This document shows, in pieces, positions 15,401 through 26,949 of a DNA stretch of 64,000 nt. The notes under the pieces were generated by a model. That model made no database searches and was not told the DNA's origin. It saw nothing but the letters and a program-made list of their open reading frames with translations. The first letter of the stretch is position 1. Each line of letters begins with the position of its first letter. Source of the stretch: an uncultured Oscillospiraceae bacterium (GTDB taxonomy: Bacteria; Bacillota; Clostridia; Oscillospirales; Oscillospiraceae); contig CAAEUZ010000129.1 of assembly GCA_900759385.1 (NCBI GenBank), forward strand, positions 1 to 64,000. The letters are read 5' to 3'. The translations under genes were made by a program, and so were the position numbers.

Positions 15401-16517
15401 CGCCGCGGCACGGGCCCTGGTCGAGGCCATGGAGCTGCGCGGCCACCGCGCCGTCATGCTCAACCCCTATACCCTGCAGAGCAGGGAGCTGGCCGGGAGG
15501 ATAGACCGGCTCTATATAGGCTCGGTACAAAAGGCCCCCTCCTTTTTCGGCGCCGTCTACGCGGCCGGGCAGCTTTACAGGAAGCTGCCATTCCGTTCGC
15601 CTGTATATTATGTAAACCTGCTTATGCGGGATATCCTGGGCGAGTACCTCTCCCGAAATCATTTTGACGTCATCATCACCACTCACCTGTTCCCCGCTGA
15701 GATCATAACCGGCATGAAAAACAGCGGCTCCGTGCTGCCCGGCACCATATATGTCGCCACGGACTATGTCTGCCTGCCGTTCACGGAGGAGACAGAGTGC
15801 GACGCCTATGTTATACCCGCGGAAGAGCTGAGAGAGCACTTTGTCCTCTGCGGCCTGCCCGAGGAGAAGATATATCCGCTCGGCATACCCGTGAGCGGCG
15901 CCTTTTCCGCCCGCATGAGCCGGGATGAAGCGCGCGAGGCGCTGGGGCTGGAGCAGGACAGGAAATATGTCCTCGTCTCCGGCGGCAGCATGGGCGGCGG
16001 CCAGCTCAGGAACGCGGTAAAGGCGCTGACCGGGGCGGTATCGCAGCGCAGCGGCACGGAGCTCATCATCATCTGCGGCTCCAACGCCAGGCTGTACGAG
16101 GAGCTGAGCTCGGCCGGGCTCCCCCACACGTCTGTGGTGGGCTTCACCCGCGAAATGCCCGCCTACATGCGCGCAGCCGACCTGTTCGTCACCAAGCCCG
16201 GCGGCCTTTCCTCCACCGAGGCAGCCGTCTGCGGCGTGCCCATGGTTCACACGGCCGCCATACCCGGGTGCGAGACCCATAACGCCCGGTATTTCAGCTC
16301 CAGCGGCATGAGTCTCTCCTGCCCCGCATCACGCGGTGCGATGGAGGACGCCCTCGGCCTGCTCGACAGTTTTCCCGCCCGCGCGGCGATGCTGCGCAGC
16401 CAGCACAGGATTATACGTCCGGACGCGGCGGCACAGATTTGCGCTCTGGCTGAGGACATGGCCGACATTGCCGGAGAGGACGGTCCCGCCCGGCTCCGCC
16501 GCGCATCCGCGTCGTGA
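15357..16517 (+). CDS. Glycosyltransferase, MGDG synthase/UgtP family
   Basis: This is 386 residues with a GT-B fold. The N-terminus has LSCGTGGGHDAAARALVEAM (the glycine-rich acceptor region), then THLFPAEIITG and VATDYVCLPF. The C-terminal nucleotide-binding part has LVSGGSMGGGQL and FVTKPGGLSSTEAAVCGVPMV. Relatives move glucose or galactose from UDP-sugars to diacylglycerol, or act on peptidoglycan lipids. The start is TTG with GAGGTG 8 bases upstream and lies inside plsY, so the two lipid genes are probably co-translated. Confidence 0.85.
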   Translation: MDSLILSCGTGGGHDAAARALVEAMELRGHRAVMLNPYTLQSRELAGRIDRLYIGSVQKAPSFFGAVYAAGQLYRKLPFRSPVYYVNLLMRDILGEYLSRNHFDVIITTHLFPAEIITGMKNSGSVLPGTIYVATDYVCLPFTEETECDAYVIPAEELREHFVLCGLPEEKIYPLGIPVSGAFSARMSRDEAREALGLEQDRKYVLVSGGSMGGGQLRNAVKALTGAVSQRSGTELIIICGSNARLYEELSSAGLPHTSVVGFTREMPAYMRAADLFVTKPGGLSSTEAAVCGVPMVHTAAIPGCETHNARYFSSSGMSLSCPASRGAMEDALGLLDSFPARAAMLRSQHRIIRPDAAAQICALAEDMADIAGEDGPARLRRASAS

Positions 16518-16530
16518 CGGCGCTCAATAC

Positions 16531-16569
16531 AGCCCCGGCGCCTTGCGGCCGGGGCTGACATTTATTTTT
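16531..16569 (+). terminator. Terminator of plsY-glycosyltransferase
   Basis: AGCCCCGGC pairs with GCCGGGGCT around a short loop and is followed by a T-rich tail (TTTATTTTTC). Confidence 0.85.
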
Positions 16570-16592
16570 CCTGAATTGACGCAAGACTTTTC

Positions 16593-16621
16593 TTGTAAGC
16601 TGCAGAAGATTATTGTATAAT
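16593..16621 (+). promoter_or_regulatory. Promoter of pyruvate kinase
   Basis: TTGTAA (16593-16598) and TATAAT (16616-16621) have a 17-base spacer, about 36 bases before the chosen start codon. Confidence 0.75.
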
Positions 16622-16656
16622 AAATAACGAACATTTGTTACGTGGAGGTATATCCC

Positions 16657-18072
16657 TTGAGAAAGACAAAAATTATCTGTACCATGGGCCCTGCAGTGGA
16701 CGATGAGGAGAAGCTCCGCGCTCTGATGTTGACCGGCATGGACGCCGCGCGCTTCAACTTTTCCCACGGCACCCACGAGAGCCATCTGGCCCTGCTGAAC
16801 AAGGTAAAGCGCGTCCGCGACGAACTGGACGCCGCCGTGGCGACCATCCTGGACACCAAGGGGCCGGAGATCCGTGTAAAGACCTTTGAAGAGGGGCCGG
16901 TAACGCTTGCCGAGGGCGCCGCCTTCACCCTCACCACCCGCGACGTGCCCGGCAATGCGGACATCGTCTCCGTGACCTACGCCAACCTGCACAATGAGCT
17001 GACCCCCGGCTGCCGCGTGCTCATCGACGACGGGCTCATCGAGCTCAAAGTCGAGGAGATAAGCGGCCAGGACATAAAATGCACCGTCATGTGCGGCGGC
17101 CCGCTCTCCAGCAACAAGAGCATAAACATACCCGACGCGCATATCCAGCTCCCCTCCCTCACCGAGAAGGACCGTGAGGACCTGCGCTTCGCCGTGGAGC
17201 AGGACTTTGATTTCGTGGCCGCCTCGTTCGTGCGCAAGGCCGCCGACGTGGAGGACATCCGCGCCTGCCTCAGGGAATACGGCGGCGAACATATCCGCAT
17301 CATATCCAAGATTGAAAACAGCGAGGGCGTTGAGAACCTCGACGAGATCATCGCGGCCAGCGACGGCCTCATGGTGGCCCGCGGCGACCTGGGCGTGGAG
17401 ATCCCCGCCTACGAGGTGCCCGTGCTGCAGAAGACCATGATCAAGAAGACCAGCATGGCCGGCAAGCCCGTCATCACCGCCACGCAGATGCTTGACTCGA
17501 TGATACGCAACCCGCGCCCGACCCGTGCCGAGGTCTCCGACGTGGCCAACGCCGTCTTTGACGGCACCAGCTGTGTCATGCTCTCCGGCGAGACCGCCTC
17601 CGGCAAATACCCGCTCGAGGCGGTGCAGACGATGGTGGACACCATCAGCGCCGCCGAGCAGGCCACGGACTACTGGGGCCGTTTCCGCCGCTTCGAGTTC
17701 AAGCCCGGCCGCGACGTGAACGACGCCATCACCCACGCCAGCTGCCAGACCGCCATGGACCTGGAGGCCGACGCCATACTCACCCCCACGCAGCGCGGGC
17801 ACACGGCGCGCATGATCTCGCGCTTCCGCCCGGCCTGCCCGATCGTGGCCTTCACCACGACGGAGAGGGCGCGGCGCCAGCTCGCCATCTCCTGGGGCGT
17901 CAAGCCTCTGCTCGCTGGCTATGTGGACTCCACCGACCGCCTCTTCTCCATGTGCGTGCAGAGCGCGCTCAAGGAGGGCGCGGTTGAGAGCGGCCAGATG
18001 GTCGTCATCACCGCCGGCGTCCCCATCGGCCGCGCCGGCAGCACCAATCTCATCAAGGCCCAGGTGGTGTGA
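16657..18072 (+). CDS. pyk: Pyruvate kinase
   Basis: This is about 471 residues, with no extra C-terminal phosphohistidine domain. It begins MRKTKIICTMGPA, has the barrel motif DAARFNFSHGTHE, the catalytic signature IISKIENSEGVENLDEI (about 215-231), MVARGDLGVEIP, and ATQMLDSMIRNPRPTRAEVSDVANAV. It makes pyruvate and ATP from phosphoenolpyruvate at the end of glycolysis. The TTG at 16657 is preferred because GGAGGT lies 7 bases upstream; a GTG five codons earlier would put the ribosome site inside the gene. Confidence 0.96.
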   Translation: MRKTKIICTMGPAVDDEEKLRALMLTGMDAARFNFSHGTHESHLALLNKVKRVRDELDAAVATILDTKGPEIRVKTFEEGPVTLAEGAAFTLTTRDVPGNADIVSVTYANLHNELTPGCRVLIDDGLIELKVEEISGQDIKCTVMCGGPLSSNKSINIPDAHIQLPSLTEKDREDLRFAVEQDFDFVAASFVRKAADVEDIRACLREYGGEHIRIISKIENSEGVENLDEIIAASDGLMVARGDLGVEIPAYEVPVLQKTMIKKTSMAGKPVITATQMLDSMIRNPRPTRAEVSDVANAVFDGTSCVMLSGETASGKYPLEAVQTMVDTISAAEQATDYWGRFRRFEFKPGRDVNDAITHASCQTAMDLEADAILTPTQRGHTARMISRFRPACPIVAFTTTERARRQLAISWGVKPLLAGYVDSTDRLFSMCVQSALKEGAVESGQMVVITAGVPIGRAGSTNLIKAQVV

Positions 18073-18097
18073 CGCCGCCGCAAACGGCAAATAAGTC

Positions 18098-18132
18098 AAA
18101 AAAATGCCCGGTCGTGTGACCGGGCATTTTTT
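18098..18132. terminator. Bidirectional terminator between pyk and the ABC ATPase gene
   Basis: ATGCCCGGTC/GACCGGGCAT with a GTGT loop is flanked by A-run and T-run. Confidence 0.92.
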
Positions 18133-18172
18133 CAGCTGTCGGATGTGTGTTAGTGTTGCCTCGGGTCGTGAA

Positions 18173-19816
<1,644 letters not shown>

Positions 19817-19819
19817 GGT

Positions 19820-21649
19820 TTAACCTCCTATCCCCTTGTCCAGGCTGGCCCCCGTTATCTTGTTGACCAGGGCGTTGCAGACCAGTATCGTCACTATGAG
19901 CAGCAGGTTGATGCCGCTGGAGAAGGCATACAGGCCCATCTCGTCGAAGTAGTCGAGCGTGGTGGCCAGGATGAAGCCCTGGGTGCAGAGCAGCATGAAG
20001 AGGCTCAGCTCGCGCAGGCAGGTCATGAAGGGCAGCAGATAGCCGCTGATGATGCTGGTCTTCTGGATGGGAATGATGATGCGGGTCATGCGCTTGACCC
20101 AGGGTATGTTCTGTATCATGGCGGACTCCTCAATCTCACCCGAGAGCTGCAGCATGGAGTTGAGCGCGCTGCGGCTGGCGAAGGGGATGTACTTGATGGT
20201 GCCCACTATGATGAGCAGCGTATACGTGTTGAACAGGTTAATGTGCTCGTTTGAGAAGAGCACAAAGAAGGCCGCGCCGACCGCTATGGACGGCATCAGG
20301 TATGGCAGGAAGGCCATTGAGTTTACATAATTTGCCCACTTGCTCCTTCGGCTCTTGCTCACGGCGTAGCCTATCATGGTGCCGATAGTGCCTGCCAGCA
20401 GCGCACAGCAGACGCTTACCCAGATCGTACCCTTGTAGGCCCGCCATATTGTGTCGTTGTGCAGGATACCTTTTTGTCCGTACATACCGTTTTCGGTGAT
20501 ATTCTCGTCCGTCAGCCACCACTTGGTGGTCAGGTTGCCGGCGTCGCCGGTGTACAGGAAGGAGTAGTCGCCGGGGTTGGGCAGGAAGGTCTCAAAGGCG
20601 AAGGAGACTATGGGGAAGATGCTGGTGAAGAAGGTGAGGATTATCAGGATGATGGCGATGACTACCCTGCCCGTCTTGCCCAGGTTGACCTTGGATATCT
20701 GTCCGGATTTGCCGGTGACGGTGGTGTAGTTCTTGCGGCTCTGCAGGCTGAGCTGGTTGAGCAGCATGATTGCCACGCCGAAAATCATCATGATGATGGC
20801 CAGTATGCTGGCCTCGCCAGTGTACTTGGAGTTCATCGACACGTACTTGGTAGACAACGTCGTGAAATTCAGGTAGTGCGGCACGGGGTAGCTGCCCATG
20901 GCGCTGCCGAACACCAGGAGTATGGTGGAGAGTATGGCCGGCTTGACCATGGGGAGGGTGACGCGGAACATTATCTTCCACTTGGGCGTGTCCAGTATGG
21001 TGGCCGCCTCTTCCAGGTTGGCGTCCATGTTGCGGAAAATGCCGCCGATGAGAATATAGGCAAAGGGCGCATAGTGCAGGCCCAGCACGATCACACACGG
21101 GAACAGTCCCACACACCACCAGGCGGGCATCTGTATGCCCAGCGTCGCGGCCAGCAGGCCGTTCGACGTACCGGTGACGGCGTTCGAGTTAAAGAGGTTC
21201 TGCCACACGACGGCCAGCGTCCACTGCGGCATGATGTACGGGAAAATGAAAATGCTGCTGAGGTATTTGCGGCAGGCCAGGTTGGTCCTGGTTATCAGGA
21301 AAGCCATAAGCCCGCCGAAGATTATGGACACCACGCACGCGCCCACCGACATGAGCACGGTGTTCAGCAGCGGCGTCCAGAGGTTGGTTTTTGCCAGGCT
21401 GCTTGTGAAGAGGTCTATGTAGTTGACCAGCGTGTAGCCGGAGGTCTGGCCGGTGAGATGGGCGTCAATAGTGCCCGGGTGGATCTGGATGGTGTCCCCC
21501 ACTATGGCCGCGATGGGTGCTACTGTGGTGATGGTTACCACTATGCCCAGGAGCAGCAATATCACGTTGTGGGGTTTGGACAGATAGGTCTTGAGCCTGT
21601 TGAACAGGATAGCTGGCTTGCTGGCGTGGAGGGTGCCTGTCTGGTTCAT
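19820..21649 (-). CDS. ABC transporter permease, fused two-domain (AfuB/FbpB-like)
   Basis: This is about 609 residues with two permease halves in one chain, each with a binding-protein-dependent transport motif: EEAATILDTPKWKIMFRVTLPMV in the first half and EIEESAMIQNIPWVKRMTRIIIPI in the second. About 12 membrane helices are expected. The start at 21649 is chosen at MNQTGTLH; the upstream in-frame residues are unlike a membrane-protein start. It follows the binding-protein gene and ends 3 bases before the ATPase gene. Confidence 0.9.
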   Translation of the reverse strand: MNQTGTLHASKPAILFNRLKTYLSKPHNVILLLLGIVVTITTVAPIAAIVGDTIQIHPGTIDAHLTGQTSGYTLVNYIDLFTSSLAKTNLWTPLLNTVLMSVGACVVSIIFGGLMAFLITRTNLACRKYLSSIFIFPYIMPQWTLAVVWQNLFNSNAVTGTSNGLLAATLGIQMPAWWCVGLFPCVIVLGLHYAPFAYILIGGIFRNMDANLEEAATILDTPKWKIMFRVTLPMVKPAILSTILLVFGSAMGSYPVPHYLNFTTLSTKYVSMNSKYTGEASILAIIMMIFGVAIMLLNQLSLQSRKNYTTVTGKSGQISKVNLGKTGRVVIAIILIILTFFTSIFPIVSFAFETFLPNPGDYSFLYTGDAGNLTTKWWLTDENITENGMYGQKGILHNDTIWRAYKGTIWVSVCCALLAGTIGTMIGYAVSKSRRSKWANYVNSMAFLPYLMPSIAVGAAFFVLFSNEHINLFNTYTLLIIVGTIKYIPFASRSALNSMLQLSGEIEESAMIQNIPWVKRMTRIIIPIQKTSIISGYLLPFMTCLRELSLFMLLCTQGFILATTLDYFDEMGLYAFSSGINLLLIVTILVCNALVNKITGASLDKGIGG

Positions 21650-21727
21650 ATAATTCCCCCGTTTCGCCGCTGCGCGCGGCACAGATAGAAATACGTCTCC
21701 CCACGTGTGGGGCATTTATGCGGTGAA

Positions 21728-21764
21728 CGCCCTTGGACACCGCAAATCCGGGAATCCAAGGGCG
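21728..21764 (-). other. Hairpin between binding-protein and permease genes
   Basis: CGCCCTTGGA and TCCAAGGGCG pair across 17 bases. There is no T-run on the transcribed strand, so it likely protects the upstream mRNA and allows more binding protein than permease. Confidence 0.6.
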
Positions 21765-21810
21765 CTCTTTTTGCGGCTTAGCTTGAGCTGCGCGCCTTGC
21801 GGCGCTTTAA

Positions 21811-23205
21811 TCAGCCGACAGTGTACTTGTCGAGCGTCTCAATCCAGCTGCCGACCGTGAAGGCGACGCTGGCGCAGTACTCGGGATCCTCGAGCACGAG
21901 CTGGCCGTCGCCGACCCACCAGTCATAGCCGCGGTCGTTGAGGGCGTCGAATTCGACAGTGGTGCCGTCCTCGGCCATGCCGCCGGTCTGGTGGTGATAG
22001 ATCTCCTCGTTCTCGGCCGCAACCTCAGGGTTGGAGGAGTAGCCGCCGATGTCCTTGCCCCAGGCGGAGAAGCCGTCGGCAGTGCAGGTCATGTAGGCGA
22101 TAAAGGCGCAGGCGGTCCAGGGCAGCGGGCTGTTCTCGGTGACGAACAGGTAGTGGCAGTAGCCGAAGCCGCCGATGCCGGTGTAGCCGTCGTTGTAGGC
22201 GGCGACGGTGATGTTGTTCTTGGAGACGGTGGCGCTCTCCTCGACGCTGCGGAGCTTGGAGTAAACCAGCAGGCCGAACTGGTCGGTGGCGGAGGCGTCA
22301 ACCAGGGTGTTGCAGATGGGGCCGTCGTCGGTCTGGGCGTTGTAGCTGCCGACCCAGAGCTTGATCCACGCGAGGGCGTACTTGCCGTTCTCGCCGAGGC
22401 CAAGGTCAGCGGCCTGGGACTCCATCTCGTCGATAGTGGGCTGGAAATAGGCCTGCTCATCAGCGGAGAGGGCGTCAAAGGCGTCCTTCAGCATGGTGGC
22501 GTATGTATCCTCGGTGAGCATGTAGAGGAAGTTCTTGCCCACGAGCTCGCTGTCGATGTCCATGTACAGGCCGTGCTCGCCCTCACCGACAAAGTCCCAG
22601 ACGTTGTCATAGGTCTTGCTGCCGGTGTTGTTGTACATGAAGACCTTGTTCAGGGTCTGCAGGGGGAGGTAGCCGGTGTACTCCTCGGCCGTGGTGCCGT
22701 TGGCCTCTGCCCACTCCTTGGGGATGAAGGTGTCGAGAATGCCGGTCGCAACCATCTTGGACTCAATCTGGTTGCCGTCCTGGATGAGGGTCATGGCGAA
22801 GGTGCCGGTGTCCTTCAGGGAGTCGGAGGTCAGCTGGTCAAAGATCTTGTTGTTCTTCGGCTGCTGCCACTCGTACTCCATGGTGTAGCTGGAGTCGATG
22901 CTCTGCAGGTACTCGATGAAGAGCGGGAGAGCGGTGGCGCCGCGGCTGGAGTTGCCGAGTCCGTAGAAGGTCTTGCCGTTGGACTCCTCAATGGCCTTCT
23001 GGGCGAGTTCCTCCATGGTCATGCCCTCGGCTTCCTTGATGATCTGCTGGGTGGCGGTGAGGTTCGCGTCGTCTACCGGATCGCTCACGTCCCCGCCGGA
23101 AGTGCCCGGCGCCGGGGTGGTGGTAGTGTCGCCGCTGCCGCAGGCGGCGAGGGCGAACACCATGACGAGTGCAAGCAGCAGCGAAAGTACGCGCTTCATT
23201 TTCAT
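21811..23205 (-). CDS. ABC transporter substrate-binding lipoprotein (family 1 type)
   Basis: This is 464 residues with the lipoprotein signal MKMKRVLSLLLALVMVFALA followed by ACG. The mature part is a two-lobe binding protein with TGTFAMTLIQDGNQIESKM, IPKEWAEANGTTAEEYTGYL, and a Trp-rich end. GGAGG precedes the ATG. It is the first gene of the transporter operon and is divergent from the sensor cluster at 23418. The substrate cannot be read from the sequence; the neighbouring HAD phosphatases suggest a phosphorylated sugar. Confidence 0.88.
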   Translation of the reverse strand: MKMKRVLSLLLALVMVFALAACGSGDTTTTPAPGTSGGDVSDPVDDANLTATQQIIKEAEGMTMEELAQKAIEESNGKTFYGLGNSSRGATALPLFIEYLQSIDSSYTMEYEWQQPKNNKIFDQLTSDSLKDTGTFAMTLIQDGNQIESKMVATGILDTFIPKEWAEANGTTAEEYTGYLPLQTLNKVFMYNNTGSKTYDNVWDFVGEGEHGLYMDIDSELVGKNFLYMLTEDTYATMLKDAFDALSADEQAYFQPTIDEMESQAADLGLGENGKYALAWIKLWVGSYNAQTDDGPICNTLVDASATDQFGLLVYSKLRSVEESATVSKNNITVAAYNDGYTGIGGFGYCHYLFVTENSPLPWTACAFIAYMTCTADGFSAWGKDIGGYSSNPEVAAENEEIYHHQTGGMAEDGTTVEFDALNDRGYDWWVGDGQLVLEDPEYCASVAFTVGSWIETLDKYTVG

Positions 23206-23376
23206 GTCATTTCCTCCTTCGTTATTTTGTATAAAACAGGCTCGCTCTTTGCGGAGCCGTATGTTAATTTTATTGTATCGTCATTGTGGACAAAAGAACA
23301 GGGGACAAAACTGCGTTTTCTTGTTCCATTCTGCTTTTTTTGTTGAAATCAGATGAAACTCACCCCCGGCCTGTGC

Positions 23377-23382
23377 TATAAT
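23377..23382 (+). promoter_or_regulatory. Extended -10 promoter of the sensor cluster
   Basis: TGC-TATAAT, an extended -10 with no good -35, lies about 36 bases before the GTG start at 23418. This is the usual look of a promoter needing an activator. Confidence 0.6.
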
Positions 23383-23417
23383 TAGTCGAAATCTCAGACA
23401 CGTCAGGAGGCGGCGGT

Positions 23418-24440
23418 GTGAAAAAGCTGCGATATCTCTGCGTACTGCTCTCGGCGCTCATGCTGACCGGCTGCGGGGCCGGCAGCGGCGCGGAGTCCGG
23501 GGCCTCTTATGCCCCCTCCGAGGACGAGCGTCTGGTGGTCTATACCTCGCACAAGGAGGAGGTGTGGCGGCCGATAGTGATGGAGTTTGAAGAGCGCACC
23601 GGCATCTGGGTGGACGTGGTCACCGGCGGCAGCAACGAGCTGCTCGAGCGCATCGCCTCAGAGTCAGACGCCCCCGCCGCGGACGTCATGTTCGGCGGCG
23701 GCGTGGACACGATCGAGGTCTACCGCGACTGCCTGGAGCCGTACGTATCCCCGGAGATGGCCGCCGTGCCGGAGCTCTACCACTCCCCTGACGGCGTGTG
23801 GACTCCGTTTTCCGTCCTCCCCGTCGTGCTCATATACAACACCAAGCTGATTGACAGCGGCGCCATAACCGGCTGGGCGGACCTGCTCCAGAGCGGCTAC
23901 CGCGGCAAGATAGCCTTCGCCGACCCCAACGTGTCCGGCTCATGCTTCACCTCCCTCATGACCCTGCTGCAGGCAGTGGGCGGGGACGTGGACGACACCC
24001 TGCTCGCCTTTGCGGACAACCTGGGCGGGCTGGAGCTGGACAGCTCCGGCGACGTACTCACCGCAGTGGCCAACGGCAGCTGCTGGGTAGGTATCACCCT
24101 GGAGGAGACCGCGCTCAAGCGGCGGGACGCCGGCGACAGCATAGACCTCATCTACCCCGATGACGGCACCAGCCTGGTCCCCGACGGCACCGCCATAGTC
24201 AAGGGCGCGGCCCACATGGAAAACGCGCAGCGCTTTATAGACTTCACCGTCGGCCGTGATGTGCAGCAGCTGCTCTCCGGGCTGTACCGCCGCAGCGTGC
24301 GCTCCGACGTGGAGCCGGGCGCCCTGCCCGAGCTCTCCCAGCTGAAGGTGCTTGACTACGACATACCGTGGGCCAGCGCCCACCACGATGAGGTGCTCAT
24401 GAGCTGGGCCTTTTACCTGGACAGGGAGGAGCGGTCATGA
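23418..24440 (+). CDS. Extracellular solute-binding lipoprotein, AfuA/HptA-like (sensor partner)
   Basis: This is 340 residues with signal MKKLRYLCVLLSALMLTGC. The body resembles Fe(III)/hexose-phosphate-type binding proteins (LVVYTSHKEEVWRPIVMEFEE, then ADVMFGGGVDTIE, then LIYNTKLI). The start is GTG with AGGAGG. It overlaps the histidine kinase gene by 4 bases (ATGA), which is the layout of the staphylococcal HptA-HptS-HptR system, where the binding protein senses hexose phosphate for the kinase. By analogy it is more likely a sensor than a transporter subunit; the divergent operon has its own binding protein. Confidence 0.85.
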   Translation: MKKLRYLCVLLSALMLTGCGAGSGAESGASYAPSEDERLVVYTSHKEEVWRPIVMEFEERTGIWVDVVTGGSNELLERIASESDAPAADVMFGGGVDTIEVYRDCLEPYVSPEMAAVPELYHSPDGVWTPFSVLPVVLIYNTKLIDSGAITGWADLLQSGYRGKIAFADPNVSGSCFTSLMTLLQAVGGDVDDTLLAFADNLGGLELDSSGDVLTAVANGSCWVGITLEETALKRRDAGDSIDLIYPDDGTSLVPDGTAIVKGAAHMENAQRFIDFTVGRDVQQLLSGLYRRSVRSDVEPGALPELSQLKVLDYDIPWASAHHDEVLMSWAFYLDREERS

Positions 24441-26152
24441 AGCGTTTTCTCTCGGTCTCTTTCCGCAACCGGCTGTTTATAGCCCTGCTGGCCGCCTCCC
24501 TCATACCGCTGCTCATCTGCTCTGCGCTGCTGCTGCAGATCTTCCGCATCCAGATGACCAGCGAAAAGCAGCGGGAGGCGGGCGGGGACCTGGCCTCCGC
24601 TGCGCAGATACTCGAGCATGTACGCACGGAGCTGGACGCGGCCGCCGCCGGCATTGCCGCGGACCCCACGCTCTCGCGGGCCCTGGCACACGGCACGGAC
24701 GGCAATCCGGTCATATATAACCGTTTTCTCGAGGTCACCGCATCCGTACGCGGTACGGCCTGCCTCGAACTGTATGACGCCGGGGGCAGCTGGCTCTACT
24801 CCACGCGCAACCTGCCCCACGAGGACACCCTGCCCGTGAGCTGGGGAATACTTTACGCTGCGGCCGGGCGCGGGGAACCCACCTTTTTCCCCTCCGACAG
24901 CTCCGATTCAGGCGGGCCCCGCCTGGCAGGGGCCGTCCCGCTGATGGATGGCAGCGGGCAGCCGCTGGGCTTCCTGCTGGCCACGTTCTACCAGACTGAC
25001 CTCAGCGCCCTGCTGGACAGCGCCGTGTCCACCAGCAGCGACTTAATACTGCTCAGCTCCTACTGGCGGCCGGTCTACTGCTCACAGCCCGGGCTCACCT
25101 CCTCCATCGCAGACATGCTCAGGTCGCGCCTGCTCGCCGGCCAGCCGCTCAGCAGCGGCCCGGAGGAGTTCACCTACAGCGCCGCGCGGCACGAGCCCAC
25201 CGGGCTCTACATAGTGCTGCGCCAGCCGCAGGTGTTCACCCGTGACACCATGTCCCTGCTGTACGCCGTCAGCGCCCTCTTCGCGCTGGCGTGCATCGCC
25301 GCGGCCGTACTGCTGAGCCTCACCCTCAGCCGCCAGCTCTTCGGGCCCGTGCAGCGCCTGCACGGAGCTATCGAAGAGGTAGCCCGGACAAACAACCTGG
25401 ACGTGTACGTCCAGCCCGAGGGCGGGGACGAGTTCGGAGCCCTGGCCGAGCGCTTTAATGAAATGCTCTCCGCCCTCAAGCGCAACCAGGAGCAGCTGGT
25501 GGAGAACCAGCGCGAGCTCAACGAGGCGCAGATACGCATGCTCCAGGCCCAGCTAAACCCCCATTTCCTCTGCAACACGCTGGACACCATGAAGTGGAAC
25601 AGCAAGATAAACAACGTACCCCAGGTGGCAGTGATGGCCACCGATCTGGCCGATATCCTGCGCTTCTGCGTCTCCCCGGACGAGTTTGTCCCGCTCAGCC
25701 GGGAGCTGGAGATCATCAGCCGCTATGTGGAGATACAGCGCATCCGCTTCTCCGACTCCTTCAGCTATTCCGCCGACGTCCCGGACGAGCTGGCGGACAG
25801 CCGCGTGCCCAAGATGATACTCCAGCCCATAGTGGAGAACGCCATACTTCACGGCCTGGAGGGAGTTTCAGACGGCGCGGTGGAGGTCTCGGCCTCAGCC
25901 GGCGGCGGCATACTCACCATCCGTGTGAGCGACAACGGCCGCGGCATACCGCCGGAGCTGACAGGGCCGTATTCCAGCCGCGGCCGCGAGCTCTCCCGCG
26001 GTCACCTGGGCCTCTACAACGTGGACACCATCCTGCGCAAATACTATGGAGAGGGCTTCGGGCTCTATCTGGAAAACCGCTCCGGCGGCACGGGCGCCGT
26101 GGTCACGGCCACGCTGCCGCTGCAGTATGAAAAGGAGGACGAGACATGCTGA
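24437..26152 (+). CDS. Sensor histidine kinase, YesM/LytS type
   Basis: This is 571 residues. There is one membrane helix near 12-34, an extracellular domain to about 275, a second helix (about 277-300), a HAMP segment, then the kinase core. The phospho-accepting His is in QAQLNPHFLCNTLDTMKW, the N-box is IVENAILHGLEG, and the G-box is VSDNGRGIPPEL. It phosphorylates the AraC-type regulator encoded next (7-base overlap) and probably receives its signal through the binding protein encoded before it. Confidence 0.94.
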   Translation: MKRFLSVSFRNRLFIALLAASLIPLLICSALLLQIFRIQMTSEKQREAGGDLASAAQILEHVRTELDAAAAGIAADPTLSRALAHGTDGNPVIYNRFLEVTASVRGTACLELYDAGGSWLYSTRNLPHEDTLPVSWGILYAAAGRGEPTFFPSDSSDSGGPRLAGAVPLMDGSGQPLGFLLATFYQTDLSALLDSAVSTSSDLILLSSYWRPVYCSQPGLTSSIADMLRSRLLAGQPLSSGPEEFTYSAARHEPTGLYIVLRQPQVFTRDTMSLLYAVSALFALACIAAAVLLSLTLSRQLFGPVQRLHGAIEEVARTNNLDVYVQPEGGDEFGALAERFNEMLSALKRNQEQLVENQRELNEAQIRMLQAQLNPHFLCNTLDTMKWNSKINNVPQVAVMATDLADILRFCVSPDEFVPLSRELEIISRYVEIQRIRFSDSFSYSADVPDELADSRVPKMILQPIVENAILHGLEGVSDGAVEVSASAGGGILTIRVSDNGRGIPPELTGPYSSRGRELSRGHLGLYNVDTILRKYYGEGFGLYLENRSGGTGAVVTATLPLQYEKEDETC

Positions 26153-26892
26153 AAGTACTTGTAGTCGAGGACGAGGAGCTCATACGCAAGGGTATCGTCC
26201 TGGCCGTGGACTGGGCGGCGCTGGGCTGCGTCGTGGTGGGCGAGGCGTCCAACGGTGAAGAGGCCCTCTCCGCCGCAGAGCGCCTCTCCCCCTCGCTTAT
26301 CATCACGGACCTGAAAATGCCGCGCATGGACGGTATCGAAATGCTCCGCCGGCTGCGGGAGCGCGGCAGCCGGGCCTACGTCATCATACTGACGGCCTAC
26401 GACAGCTTTGAGTACGCGCAGAGCGCGCTGCGGCTCGGCGCGGTTGACTTCCTCCTCAAGCCCTTCCACGACGGCGACCTGGAGCAGGCCGTGCTGAACG
26501 TGCAGAAGCGCATGGCCGACGACGGCGGGGTGCAGTCCGCCCCCCTGCCCGGCCTGAAGAAGGGCGACAAGAGCAAATACGTGCTGGAGGCCATGGACTA
26601 CATAAGCGAACACTACGCCGACCCTGGCATAAGCGTCGGCTCCATAGCCCAGAGCCTGGGCATCAGCGAGGGTCACCTGAGCCACACCTTCAAGAAGGAG
26701 ACGGACTACACCCTGCTCAACTACCTGACGCGCTACCGCATACAGAAGTCCATGGAGCTGCTGCGCGACTGCCGCACAAAGGTCTACGAGGCCGCCGAGC
26801 AGGTGGGCTACAAGGACGTGACGCACTTCTCCTCCACCTTCAAGAAAGTGGCCGGCATGTCCCCCAGCGAGTACCAGGACACTTGCAGGTAG
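26146..26892 (+). CDS. Response regulator with AraC-type DNA-binding domain, YesN type
   Basis: This is 248 residues. The receiver domain has Asp9, the phospho-acceptor Asp55 (IITDLKMPRMDG) and the conserved Lys in LLKPFHDGD. The C-terminal AraC domain has two helix-turn-helices (VGSIAQSLGISEGHLSHTFKKE, and VYEAAEQVGYKDVTHFSSTFKK). The likely target is the divergent ABC transporter operon starting at 23205 and its own cluster. Confidence 0.95.
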   Translation: MLKVLVVEDEELIRKGIVLAVDWAALGCVVVGEASNGEEALSAAERLSPSLIITDLKMPRMDGIEMLRRLRERGSRAYVIILTAYDSFEYAQSALRLGAVDFLLKPFHDGDLEQAVLNVQKRMADDGGVQSAPLPGLKKGDKSKYVLEAMDYISEHYADPGISVGSIAQSLGISEGHLSHTFKKETDYTLLNYLTRYRIQKSMELLRDCRTKVYEAAEQVGYKDVTHFSSTFKKVAGMSPSEYQDTCR

Positions 26893-26949
26893 TCCGCCCG
26901 TTTCAGTCAGTCCCCGCCTCCCATATCCCGACAAGAAGGAAGGATAACC